From positions 19,466 to 83,465 of the forward strand of contig NZ_CAMYOM010000008.1 of the NCBI RefSeq assembly GCF_947260015.1: a DNA stretch of 64,000 bases. Reading direction: 5' to 3'. The first letter of the stretch is position 1. The number at the start of each line of letters is the position of its first letter. Both the position numbers and the translations under genes were made by a program. The notes beneath the pieces were generated by a model. The model had not been told where the DNA came from. It saw nothing but the letters and a program-made list of their open reading frames with translations, and did no database searches. Below, one piece after another: positions 1 through 7,934 of the stretch. The DNA is from an uncultured Eudoraea sp. Its GTDB lineage: Bacteria > Bacteroidota > Bacteroidia > Flavobacteriales > Flavobacteriaceae.

Positions 1-1217
1 AATTCGTCGCCTAAGCCTTCGGTTTCCAAAAGTGCTTTAATTGCTTCTGCAGTACAATCAGATACCACCCAGCCATTGTCCAGATAGCTAAAAGTCCAGC
101 CACCTGCCCTGGGAAGACGGTGGTATTTAAAAGGGTTTTCCAGTTCCTTCATTACCTGGTTATCCAACAAGAATTTACGGGTCTTAAGGGCCAAAGGTTT
201 TAACAATGGATCAGTACATTCTTTACCCATAGCCTGTAAATAGAATCCATTGTCCCAGGTATAAGTGTTAGTAAAGCCCTGCATCAATATTTCATCATCA
301 TTTTCCCATAAATATAGGGGTAGTTTTTCCCAGGATTTTTTCAGTTTCTCCTGTTCCCCTCTAAAATGGTATATCAGGGTATTATAAACCGCATTTACGG
401 GCGCTTGCCTTATAAAACTTGAATTTTCATCTTCATATTCTATGTGTTCATATACTAGTGCCAGTGCTTTCTTTTTGATAAACTTGGGGATAATGGGATC
501 AATTCTCTTGATCCACCACATAGAGATTTTAAATATTCTGGTTTCAGGAAATATATTATCTGTGTCTGCAAAGGTCCCTCTATGTTTGGCAAAATTAATT
601 TGCTCATAGGGTTGGAGGTATAATTCCTTCCTTAATTGGAGTATTAGTTCATCTGGTTCTATGGATAGACGTTCACGATAGAAGTAACACATCGGTAAAT
701 AAATAATCCTTACATAACCTGAAATTTTACGGGGATGAAACGGAAACCAGCTGGGTAACATATACAACTCAGGGGGCACAGGAGCAACCCCTTTATAAGA
801 ATACAAATTGAGAAATGACAGTATAAATTTGCACCAACTTGTAGAGTACAAGGGTCCTCCTTTCTCATGTATCCAATTTAATGCTTTTTTTAATTCGGAT
901 TCTGAGGCAGAATGACCCAAAAAGCGCAAAGCCACATAATTAATTACACTGGTAAAAATCGTACCCACTTTTGATTCCTGATGAATACCAAAACTGCCAT
1001 CTGCCAATTGATGTCTTAGTATATACCTACTCATCTTGGTTTTTGTTACCATAGTCATAGGCTGCCCGCATATTCTCATGGCAAAAATGTATAATGGTAA
1101 AAGAAAAAAAGGACCGTCATACGGCACAGGCCAGGTTCCTTCTTCGGTTTGATTTGCAGCCATCCAACCGTAAACTTTTTGGATAGCCTGCTCAACTTTT
1201 TGCTTGGGATTGACCAT
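1..1217 (-). CDS. osc: Oxidosqualene cyclase (sterol/arborane-type triterpene cyclase), 3' end outside window
   Basis: Cyclises 2,3-oxidosqualene to a polycyclic triterpenol, normally as a monotopic membrane enzyme. The reading frame is open from ATG at 1217 to the window edge, giving 405 codons; about 230 C-terminal residues should lie outside. QW motifs are visible (QTEEGTW at residues 23-29 and QLADGSF further on), as is the PYDGPFF segment typical of the family. The deciding motif is VSDCTAE, with the catalytic Asp at residue 387: DCTAE is the oxidosqualene cyclase signature, whereas squalene-hopene cyclases carry DxDDTA. The gene is divergent from a squalene monooxygenase, which supplies its substrate. 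The product (lanosterol, cycloartenol or arborane type) cannot be read from this part; arborane is my inference from the likely host, Eudoraea. Confidence 0.93.
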   Translation of the reverse strand, partial: MVNPKQKVEQAIQKVYGWMAANQTEEGTWPVPYDGPFFLLPLYIFAMRICGQPMTMVTKTKMSRYILRHQLADGSFGIHQESKVGTIFTSVINYVALRFLGHSASESELKKALNWIHEKGGPLYSTSWCKFILSFLNLYSYKGVAPVPPELYMLPSWFPFHPRKISGYVRIIYLPMCYFYRERLSIEPDELILQLRKELYLQPYEQINFAKHRGTFADTDNIFPETRIFKISMWWIKRIDPIIPKFIKKKALALVYEHIEYEDENSSFIRQAPVNAVYNTLIYHFRGEQEKLKKSWEKLPLYLWENDDEILMQGFTNTYTWDNGFYLQAMGKECTDPLLKPLALKTRKFLLDNQVMKELENPFKYHRLPRAGGWTFSYLDNGWVVSDCTAEAIKALLETEGLGDE

Positions 1218-1267
1218 TATCGGATAACAAATTTCAATTTATGTCATTTAAATCTTAGGCCTCTGTA

Positions 1268-1301
1268 CAAGGATAATTAATTGTAAGTCGAAGGTTTCAA
1301 A
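1268..1301 (-). promoter_or_regulatory. Putative promoter of the oxidosqualene cyclase
   Basis: On the minus strand TTTG (1298-1301) is followed after 22 bases by TATCCTTG (1268-1275), one mismatch from the Bacteroidota -7 box TAnnTTTG. It lies about 50 bases upstream of the cyclase start. Pattern match only. Confidence 0.4.
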
Positions 1302-1391
1302 TTACCATGTAAATATAATTCAATTTAGTTTTGAATAATTGCTTTTATGTATACTTATCCTACTTTGCAGAGAACAAAAACAAATGAAATT

Positions 1392-1422
1392 TTTAGGTTT
1401 TGCCCCAAAAGCGATATCTTTG
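1392..1422 (+). promoter_or_regulatory. Putative promoter of squalene monooxygenase
   Basis: TATCTTTG at 1415-1422 is an exact TAnnTTTG box, with TTTA (variant of TTTG) 19 bases upstream at 1392-1395. Transcription would start near 1428, about 95 bases before the gene, and inside a 67-codon open frame (1339-1542) that is therefore unlikely to be a gene. Confidence 0.45.
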
Positions 1423-1523
1423 TATGGTTTAATATCAATGATTCTATCTTTTTTCCTTTACTCAAGTTATTTGAAAGGAAAACAAAAAGGGAAACTGAAG
1501 TTTAGGATATTTATAAAAGACAA

Positions 1524-2915
1524 ATGTCAAACACCGGAGTAAATAAAGAAGTTGATGTCCTAATTGTTGGTGCTGGTATTGCCGGTGCAACTTTGGCTGC
1601 CAATTTGGCCAAAACGGGAAAAAACATTGTGGTTGTTGAAAGAGACTTAAGTGAAAGAGATGTCATCATAGGTGAATTGTTACAACCTGGAGGAGTTCAG
1701 AAGCTTGGTGAGATGGGCTTTACTTCTTTTATAGACCAGATTGATGCCCAGCCTGTTTATGGTTATGACATTATTTTTGAAGGGCAGGATTATGTTATTC
1801 CTTATCCAAATAAAAACGGGGAACCTTCTGGATATGGTTTTAGGAATGGGGCGTTTTTACAGAATATACGAAAACATGTATTGGCCCTTGATAATGTCCG
1901 GGTCATAGAAGGCGCAGTAACGGATTTAATTGATGAAAAGGACACAATAGTCGGAGCAAGTTTCAAACGTAAGGATGCCATTGAAGAAGAGCAGGTTTAT
2001 GCAAAACTTACTGTTCTTACAGATGGACCTTTATCAACTTTTCGGGAAAAATTATCTAAGCCTGTTAATAAATTGAATGGCTATTTCTTAGGGTTACTTT
2101 TAAAAAATTGCGAATTACCCTATGCAAATCATGGGCATCTTGTTATGGGTGATCACCCCCCAATGGTTATATATCCTGTGACTTCTACATCATGGAGGGT
2201 ATTAATAGATTTTAAAGGAGAAAAACCTCCGAGGATGGGCAGGGATTTTAAGAAATTCCTTTTGGAAGAGTTTGAAAACGCAATACCCCAATCTGCTCGT
2301 AAAGCCTTTAAAGCAACGGTAGAAGAGGGTAAGTTCAAGACTTTTCCTAACCACAGACTTCCGGCTAACCCCATCAAAAAAGAGGGCGCTGTTATTTTAG
2401 GTGATGCATTAAATATGAGGCATCCTTTAACAGGCGGGGGAATGACAGCTGCTTTTAATGATGTACTAAGGTTGAGTAATAATCTTGCAAGTATTACGGA
2501 TTTTAGTAACAAGAAACAAATAGGTAAAGCCATCCAAAAGTTCTATGAAACACGGCACTTAGGAACACAGACTACAAATATATTGGCAGACGGCCTTTAT
2601 GGGGTTGTTTATAATCCAGATTTAAGAAAAGCATTTTTCGAATACGTTAGCAGGGGGGATAAATATGCTGAAGAAACCTGTTCCATCCTTGCCGGACTTA
2701 ACAAGGATAAAAAACTGTTACTGAATCATTTTATTGGAATGGCGCGTTATGGTACACAAATGCGAATAACGAATTCTGAAAAATCAAAGGAAACAGTAAC
2801 CCAATCTCTTACTATGGTAAAGGATGCTGTAGGTATTATAACCCCATTACTTCTTTCAGAAAAACCGGATACCGGAAATAAATTGATGCTGGAAGCCTTA
2901 AATCGAATCATATAA
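1524..2915 (+). CDS. sqmo: Squalene monooxygenase (squalene epoxidase)
   Basis: FAD-dependent enzyme that oxidises squalene to 2,3-oxidosqualene, the oxygen-requiring step before cyclisation. The 463 residues show an N-terminal Rossmann FAD-binding fold (VGAGIAGATLA near residues 15-25, with the Glu of VVVERD at 39 expected to bind ribose), the family-specific GELLQPGG at 50-57, the middle DG motif (LTDGP), and the C-terminal GD motif LGDALNMRHPLTGGGM near 291-307. These are hallmarks of squalene epoxidase rather than a generic aromatic hydroxylase. The divergent oxidosqualene cyclase next door confirms the role. No N-terminal anchor is seen; the C-terminal part is likely to touch the membrane. 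Squalene synthesis genes are not in the window. Confidence 0.93.
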   Translation: MSNTGVNKEVDVLIVGAGIAGATLAANLAKTGKNIVVVERDLSERDVIIGELLQPGGVQKLGEMGFTSFIDQIDAQPVYGYDIIFEGQDYVIPYPNKNGEPSGYGFRNGAFLQNIRKHVLALDNVRVIEGAVTDLIDEKDTIVGASFKRKDAIEEEQVYAKLTVLTDGPLSTFREKLSKPVNKLNGYFLGLLLKNCELPYANHGHLVMGDHPPMVIYPVTSTSWRVLIDFKGEKPPRMGRDFKKFLLEEFENAIPQSARKAFKATVEEGKFKTFPNHRLPANPIKKEGAVILGDALNMRHPLTGGGMTAAFNDVLRLSNNLASITDFSNKKQIGKAIQKFYETRHLGTQTTNILADGLYGVVYNPDLRKAFFEYVSRGDKYAEETCSILAGLNKDKKLLLNHFIGMARYGTQMRITNSEKSKETVTQSLTMVKDAVGIITPLLLSEKPDTGNKLMLEALNRII

Positions 2916-3046
2916 AGGACCAGATTAAACATTTATCTCAGTTATCAACTTATTTATTCGCTCTTATAAATTTTATTGTTTACTAGCTGAAGTTTATGAC
3001 AAATTTATTGTAGCAATATTGCGTGAAACTTAGTTTAAGATTTAAA

Positions 3047-3940
3047 ATGAGTAGAGTATTTAACTTTATAATCATTGTAATTAGAACCTTTGTTAAATGG
3101 GGAAAATACGAGCCACTTAGTAAATACCCGTTTGGACATTTTTACTCCCCTATTGTATCCGGAGGTGAACTTATTGAACTTGAGGACCAGATATGGGAAG
3201 ATGTAGCACAAGATTCTATTTTAGGAATAAATTTGAACCTTGAGAATCAATTTTTATTGCTAAAAGAATTTTCTAAATATTATCCTGAAATGCCTTTTAA
3301 GGATGAAAAATCGGATAAACATAGATATTGTTTTAACAACGGAGCCTATGCATATACAGATGCAATAGTCCTTTATTCTTTTATCAGACATTTTAAACCT
3401 AAAAAAATTATAGAGATTGGATCCGGACATTCTTCAGCAGTAATGCTGGATACAAGAGAGACTTTCGTAAATGACATAAACCTTACATTTATTGAGCCCT
3501 ACCCACAAAGGCTTTATCGTCTAATTAAAGATACTGACAGGGATAATTGTACAGTTTTGGATACAAAAGTTCAAAAGGTTGAATTAGAAAAATTTCGTGA
3601 TTTAAAAAGTAATGACATTCTTTTTATTGATAGCAGCCATGTCTCAAAAACGGGAAGCGATGTTAATTATGAGATTTTTAAAATTTTACCCAGTCTAAAC
3701 CCAGGTGTTATTATTCACTTTCACGATGTATTCTATCCTTTTGAATATCCTAAAAGCTGGGTTTCTGAAGGACGCAATTGGAACGAAGACTATTTATTAC
3801 GGGCCTTTTTAAGTTATAATAATAACTTTGAAATATTACTCTTTTCAGATTACATTCATCAACATCATAAGACAGCTTTTAAGGAAATGCCGCTTGCCTA
3901 TAAGAATACCGGAGGTAATCTTTGGATTAGAAAGATGTAA
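3047..3940 (+). CDS. Class I SAM-dependent methyltransferase (Methyltransf_24-like)
   Basis: About 297 residues. It carries a Rossmann methyltransferase core: motif I IIEIGSGHSS, a motif II acidic end (FIEPYP) and a DILFIDSSH segment, like enzymes that methylate small molecules or sugars. The N-terminus (VFNFIIIVIRTFV) is hydrophobic and may sit on the membrane. I chose ATG 3047; a GTG at 3023 would add eight residues but has no better ribosome binding site. It follows squalene monooxygenase on the same strand after about 130 bases. It could tailor the triterpenol, but it is not a recognisable sterol C-24 methyltransferase, so a role in that pathway is only a guess from position. Confidence 0.75.
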   Translation: MSRVFNFIIIVIRTFVKWGKYEPLSKYPFGHFYSPIVSGGELIELEDQIWEDVAQDSILGINLNLENQFLLLKEFSKYYPEMPFKDEKSDKHRYCFNNGAYAYTDAIVLYSFIRHFKPKKIIEIGSGHSSAVMLDTRETFVNDINLTFIEPYPQRLYRLIKDTDRDNCTVLDTKVQKVELEKFRDLKSNDILFIDSSHVSKTGSDVNYEIFKILPSLNPGVIIHFHDVFYPFEYPKSWVSEGRNWNEDYLLRAFLSYNNNFEILLFSDYIHQHHKTAFKEMPLAYKNTGGNLWIRKM

Positions 3941-4016
3941 CCTTTACTCCATAAAACCATAGGCCTCACTTATATCATTGTGAAGACCTATCACAAAAAT
4001 AGTCTGAAGCTAAATA

Positions 4017-4697
4017 TCAGGATTCTTGTTCAGGAAGATTAACCCCTTTCAATAAAATTGCAATCCCCATCATTGCAAGCCATAAAACTTTCACATGAAA
4101 AACGGGTTTGTAGATTTCAAAATTATCAGGAATACCCATAATGATAGCCATTGCCGCGAGACCCAATAGTGCGGTAAACCATCCCAACAATGGGTGGACA
4201 ATTTTCCATTTTACAAATCCGAAACCTAATAATACCAGGCCAACTCCGGAAAAGATACGCCCAAATCGTACAAAACAAGTAACATATTGGTTTGTGTAAA
4301 GGATATTATCCATGAACTCCTGAATTTCAACCGCTGATAAGCCCATAGTCTTGCCAACTCCCCAGGCCCCGAAATTGTAATAAAATGCAGACGCAATAGC
4401 CAGGGTCATCGTTCCAATCACTACCATTCCAGCACCAGGTACCAGAACAACCCTGTAGGGTTTTTTAGCTGTAATTGAGGCAAGAGCAAAAATAGCTATT
4501 GCCATGGTAACCCAGCCAAAAATATGAAACCGAAACATCCATATCCAATACCACAAATCTTCATTAATAGCAGTAAAGTCTGATGCAACGATATACTCAC
4601 CTATATGATGTGGTGAAAGTGCCCAACCACCCCATAATAAAATGGCCGCAAAAATAAATGCCCAAGCTGTAAATTTAGTTTCAAAATCTTTTTTCAT
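4017..4697 (-). CDS. Uncharacterised multi-pass membrane protein
   Basis: 226 residues with about six hydrophobic helices (roughly 10-28, 50-70, 83-105, 140-160, 165-188 and 200-217) joined by short loops. No catalytic motif or known domain was recognised. The fold resembles small DUF-type integral membrane proteins. It converges with the methyltransferase gene and is followed upstream by about 190 bases of AT-rich non-coding DNA. Confidence 0.7.
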   Translation of the reverse strand: MKKDFETKFTAWAFIFAAILLWGGWALSPHHIGEYIVASDFTAINEDLWYWIWMFRFHIFGWVTMAIAIFALASITAKKPYRVVLVPGAGMVVIGTMTLAIASAFYYNFGAWGVGKTMGLSAVEIQEFMDNILYTNQYVTCFVRFGRIFSGVGLVLLGFGFVKWKIVHPLLGWFTALLGLAAMAIIMGIPDNFEIYKPVFHVKVLWLAMMGIAILLKGVNLPEQES

Positions 4698-4888
4698 GGT
4701 ATAAAAATTTAAAATTTAATTCGCTACTATATAGAATTATAAAGTAGCTATGTTTTTGTTTTGGTATTTATCAAATTTCTTATTGCGAACAGGAGTTTAA
4801 TTTCACAAAAATAAATACCCCCATATTTTACTATAAAGCGTATATTATTGCTTAAAATGAAATTAAAATACCCTTGCAAATAATGTAC

Positions 4889-5779
4889 CTATGTCATTGC
4901 ATAGTCTTTAACTTCCGTTAATTTATGTAGGGATACTTGCATATCACTATCTATAAATACGGCATGGTTGGTAGGGATCTCTTTCCATAAATTCCTGTCA
5001 TCTGTCAAAATTTCTGACGAAATTAAAGCGGCACTTCTTTTAACGATACCTTCTTCTATTTCAAGATCTCCAGTTTCATTATTAAAACTGCAAGCGATCT
5101 TTTCTGCAAAATGAAGGGAACGATTGTCCGAAGCGGCATCAGTGCTATAGCGTGTAGCAATCATACGATGACCGTTTGACAGCACAATATTATAATTGGA
5201 TGTGCTATTTATTCCCTTGCTTTGTTTTAAATTTTCTATATCGCTAAAGGTCATGTTGAAGCAGGCAACTAATTCTTCTGGAGTTGCGGGTTTTTCAATA
5301 CCCATTTTCCTGAAATTCGTCATGAATAAAGCCAAAATATATTGGGTATCGCTCTGTCCTTGAATCCATAAAAACGCTTCTTCATCTAAAAGAGATACTA
5401 AGTCAAGTTTTATTTTCTCAAAATCTTGTATACCCCCATTGTGCATCATTAAATGTTCGTTGTATTTAAAAGGATGACAATTTTCCTGGGAAACACCACC
5501 AGACGTGGCCGCTCTAATATGCGCCAAAAAACAAGTAGTTTTCATGATGGAGGCATTGTTCAATAAATTTTGATCATTCCACGCTGGTAACACCGATTTA
5601 TATAATCCAGGTTCTTCCTGAATATCTTTATAATACCAACCTAAGCCAAAACCATCTCCATTTACTGTCATAATAGATTCTTCAGCGTCATAACTTTGAT
5701 GAACCAATGAATTTTCCGGCTTAACTAGTATATCTTCAACGATTATTGGACTCCCTAAATACGCTACAAATCTGCACAT
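4889..5779 (-). CDS. Class II glutamine amidotransferase (EgtC-like)
   Basis: 296 residues starting MCRFVAYLG. After Met removal the N-terminal Cys is the nucleophile of the Ntn-hydrolase glutaminase fold. Also visible are the strand-helix block FLAHIRAATSG, the HPF segment and MMHNGGI, all conserved in class II amidotransferases of the EgtC/YafJ type. EgtC acts in ergothioneine synthesis by hydrolysing a gamma-glutamyl amide, but no egtB or egtD is nearby, so the true substrate is open. The gene stands alone. Confidence 0.85.
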   Translation of the reverse strand: MCRFVAYLGSPIIVEDILVKPENSLVHQSYDAEESIMTVNGDGFGLGWYYKDIQEEPGLYKSVLPAWNDQNLLNNASIMKTTCFLAHIRAATSGGVSQENCHPFKYNEHLMMHNGGIQDFEKIKLDLVSLLDEEAFLWIQGQSDTQYILALFMTNFRKMGIEKPATPEELVACFNMTFSDIENLKQSKGINSTSNYNIVLSNGHRMIATRYSTDAASDNRSLHFAEKIACSFNNETGDLEIEEGIVKRSAALISSEILTDDRNLWKEIPTNHAVFIDSDMQVSLHKLTEVKDYAMT

Positions 5780-6096
5780 AATAATTAGGTTTTAAAAGTG
5801 CAATAAAGTTACGAAATTTGCAGTATATTTTTGACCTTTTCCGCCCTAAAGTTTAAATAGAAAAAGGACTTTTTAGGTCTTTCAATTTTTGGACTAAAGA
5901 CTTTAAATATTTGCAATTCAGCCACCTTAATCTGAATTCTATTCCAATAGGAAAATCACCTATGTAGGTTGATTAAGAAGTAAGTTTTCGCAGCTGGGAT
6001 AGCAATAGTTTAGAGCCCCGGTGCTCCCAAAAATTGCCCCTCAAATTATTAGATACAATTTATGTGATTTCCAAAACTCAGGAGGACTGAACCTTT
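5780..6096. other. Non-coding stretch of 317 bases
   Basis: No gene recognised. It holds the upstream region of the amidotransferase, and near 5954-5974 an imperfect palindrome around CACCTATGTAGG whose function is unknown. No terminator-like stem with a T-run was seen. Confidence 0.5.
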
Positions 6097-7062
6097 CTAT
6101 AGTGTAAATATATCTTTAAATCTGGCAATATGATAACCTTTGGATATCACCAATTTGGATTGCTCACTCTCTGGATTTAGCATTGGATTGGTGTGATTCA
6201 TATGAATAAACCAAACCTTATTTTTTTCCTGAGTAGGCAATTTGTCAAAAAGTGCCATACTCTCCAATACCGTTGGGTGTGGAATCTCTGAAATATCCCT
6301 ATTGTCTATTTCAGTTTCACTAAAAAACCCCGCATCAAGAAAAGCATAGTCAACCTGTTTTATCTCATCAACAATATTGGTGTCCCACTTATGCCATTTA
6401 TCAATATCCGGGATAAAAAGTACCGTTTTATTGGGACCTATTATCTTGAATCCGACAGTTTCTGAATATTCATCACGATGGGGCACAAGAAATGGGATTA
6501 CACTTAGATTTGAAGTAAGTGAAATTACTAGCTTATTATTCAAAGTTTGTAGTGAAATATTCTGATTCCCAACAAGCTGACTCCAGGGACCGTTATTCCT
6601 TAAATAGGAATCCATTACAGGCATTGCAAACACATTAACATTAGAAGCACCCAATGCTTCTGTTCCAAGATACATCAGGCCTGTATAATGACCAATATGA
6701 GCATGTGTCAGAAAAATACCATCAACTATCTCGTTTGTATTTTTTGGGAGGTAATTCTTTAATGTTTTAAGCTGTTCCGTCATATCGGGAGTGGCGTCAA
6801 ACAGATATTTCCGGTTATTTTCAGGATCAACAATGCCTAAAGAGACCACTTTTCTGCTCTCATCGGGGTTTTGGAAGAGTACCCGGCAACATTCCTTTTT
6901 ACAGGCAATATGTGGCGAACCGGCGTCTTGCACATTGCCAAGAACTATCAATGAAGTTTGAGTAGTACTAACCTGCTCAGATACCGCCGCTGTTGCTTTT
7001 TTATCCGGGGCAAGATTGCAAGAGTAAACACAAACCAGTAAAAGGTAAATCAGATTTTTCAT
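6097..7062 (-). CDS. Metallo-beta-lactamase-fold lipoprotein, PqqB-like
   Basis: 321 residues. A short hydrophobic N-terminus ending in Cys15 (VYSC) suggests a lipoprotein. The body follows the PqqB-like branch of the metallo-beta-lactamase fold: GNVQDAGSPH near the start, the metal motif THAHIGHYTG, then FIPDIDKW and a C-terminal FIHMNHTNP. The usual HxHxDH Asp is replaced (HAHIGH), as in PqqB. No other pqq genes are near, so PQQ synthesis is unlikely; a hydrolase or oxygenase is more likely. Its start codon directly abuts the stop of the upstream sulfurtransferase, so the two are probably co-translated. Confidence 0.8.
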   Translation of the reverse strand: MKNLIYLLLVCVYSCNLAPDKKATAAVSEQVSTTQTSLIVLGNVQDAGSPHIACKKECCRVLFQNPDESRKVVSLGIVDPENNRKYLFDATPDMTEQLKTLKNYLPKNTNEIVDGIFLTHAHIGHYTGLMYLGTEALGASNVNVFAMPVMDSYLRNNGPWSQLVGNQNISLQTLNNKLVISLTSNLSVIPFLVPHRDEYSETVGFKIIGPNKTVLFIPDIDKWHKWDTNIVDEIKQVDYAFLDAGFFSETEIDNRDISEIPHPTVLESMALFDKLPTQEKNKVWFIHMNHTNPMLNPESEQSKLVISKGYHIARFKDIFTL

Positions 7063-7866
7063 TTATTTTTTAATTTGGGCCCATTCTGTCCATGAACCAT
7101 CATATACAGATTTGTCATTCTCCAATACCAACGCACTAGCCATTAGAATAATACAAGCCGTAACTCCTGAACCGCAACTAAAAACCAGGGGTTTTTCATT
7201 GATCATCAATTTATTGAATATCTCCGAAAGATCTTCCCTGGATTTGAATTTTCCATTCTCAAGGACTTCGGTATAGGGTAAATTAATGGAACCTGGGATA
7301 TGTCCGCTTGGTAATCCTTCTCTTGGTTCAGGAGCAATTCCCATAAATCTCCCTGCCGAGCGGGCATCAATTAAAACAGACTCTTTTAAGGACACATTGG
7401 ATGACACAAAATCATAATCCTTAACCATTTCAGACTGAAATTTTGCTTCAAAATTTCCCGGGATAATATTATTTTCTTTGCGCTGTACGGTCTCATAGCC
7501 CTGACTTATCCAGTCCGGAAGGCCACCATTGAGTAAGGCAATATTTTGGTGCCCCATTGCTTTAAACATCCACCAGACCCTGGGACTTAAGTAAATCCCA
7601 AGATTGTCATATACCACAATTTTACTGGAATTGTTAATCCCCAGCTTTCTACAACTATTTTCAAACTGCTCAGGACTTGGGAGTGTATTGGGAAGTTCAC
7701 TGGAGGTATCACTAAACTCATTTTGCAGATCAAATTTTCTGGCCCCCTTGATACCGAAGCTTTCATAATCGGCTTTATCCGTTTTTGGGCTGACATCTAA
7801 AACTATCAAATCAGGATCTTCCAAATTATTATATAGCCAAAAAGAAGATAAAATGGGTTCTGTCAT
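7063..7866 (-). CDS. Sulfurtransferase (3-mercaptopyruvate/thiosulfate type, two rhodanese domains)
   Basis: 267 residues in two rhodanese domains: an inactive N-terminal one (LDVSPKTDKADYESFGIKGA region) and a C-terminal one carrying the active loop CGSGVTA, with the Cys that accepts sulfur. CG[ST]GVTA favours 3-mercaptopyruvate as donor over thiosulfate. It probably forms a two-gene unit with the PqqB-like protein that follows at zero spacing, hinting at linked sulfur chemistry. Confidence 0.9.
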   Translation of the reverse strand: MTEPILSSFWLYNNLEDPDLIVLDVSPKTDKADYESFGIKGARKFDLQNEFSDTSSELPNTLPSPEQFENSCRKLGINNSSKIVVYDNLGIYLSPRVWWMFKAMGHQNIALLNGGLPDWISQGYETVQRKENNIIPGNFEAKFQSEMVKDYDFVSSNVSLKESVLIDARSAGRFMGIAPEPREGLPSGHIPGSINLPYTEVLENGKFKSREDLSEIFNKLMINEKPLVFSCGSGVTACIILMASALVLENDKSVYDGSWTEWAQIKK

Positions 7867-7934
7867 GAATAAAAGCTTCTATTTAACATTATTTTGAGCC
7901 CTAATTAATGTTTGTTTTTTTAGCACAATCAGGC

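Noticed and set aside
1339..1542. 67-codon open frame upstream of squalene monooxygenase
   Set aside because: It contains the putative promoter of that gene, overlaps its start, and matches no family.
5954..5974. Imperfect palindrome around CACCTATGTAGG as a regulator site
   Set aside because: Single copy, far from both start codons.
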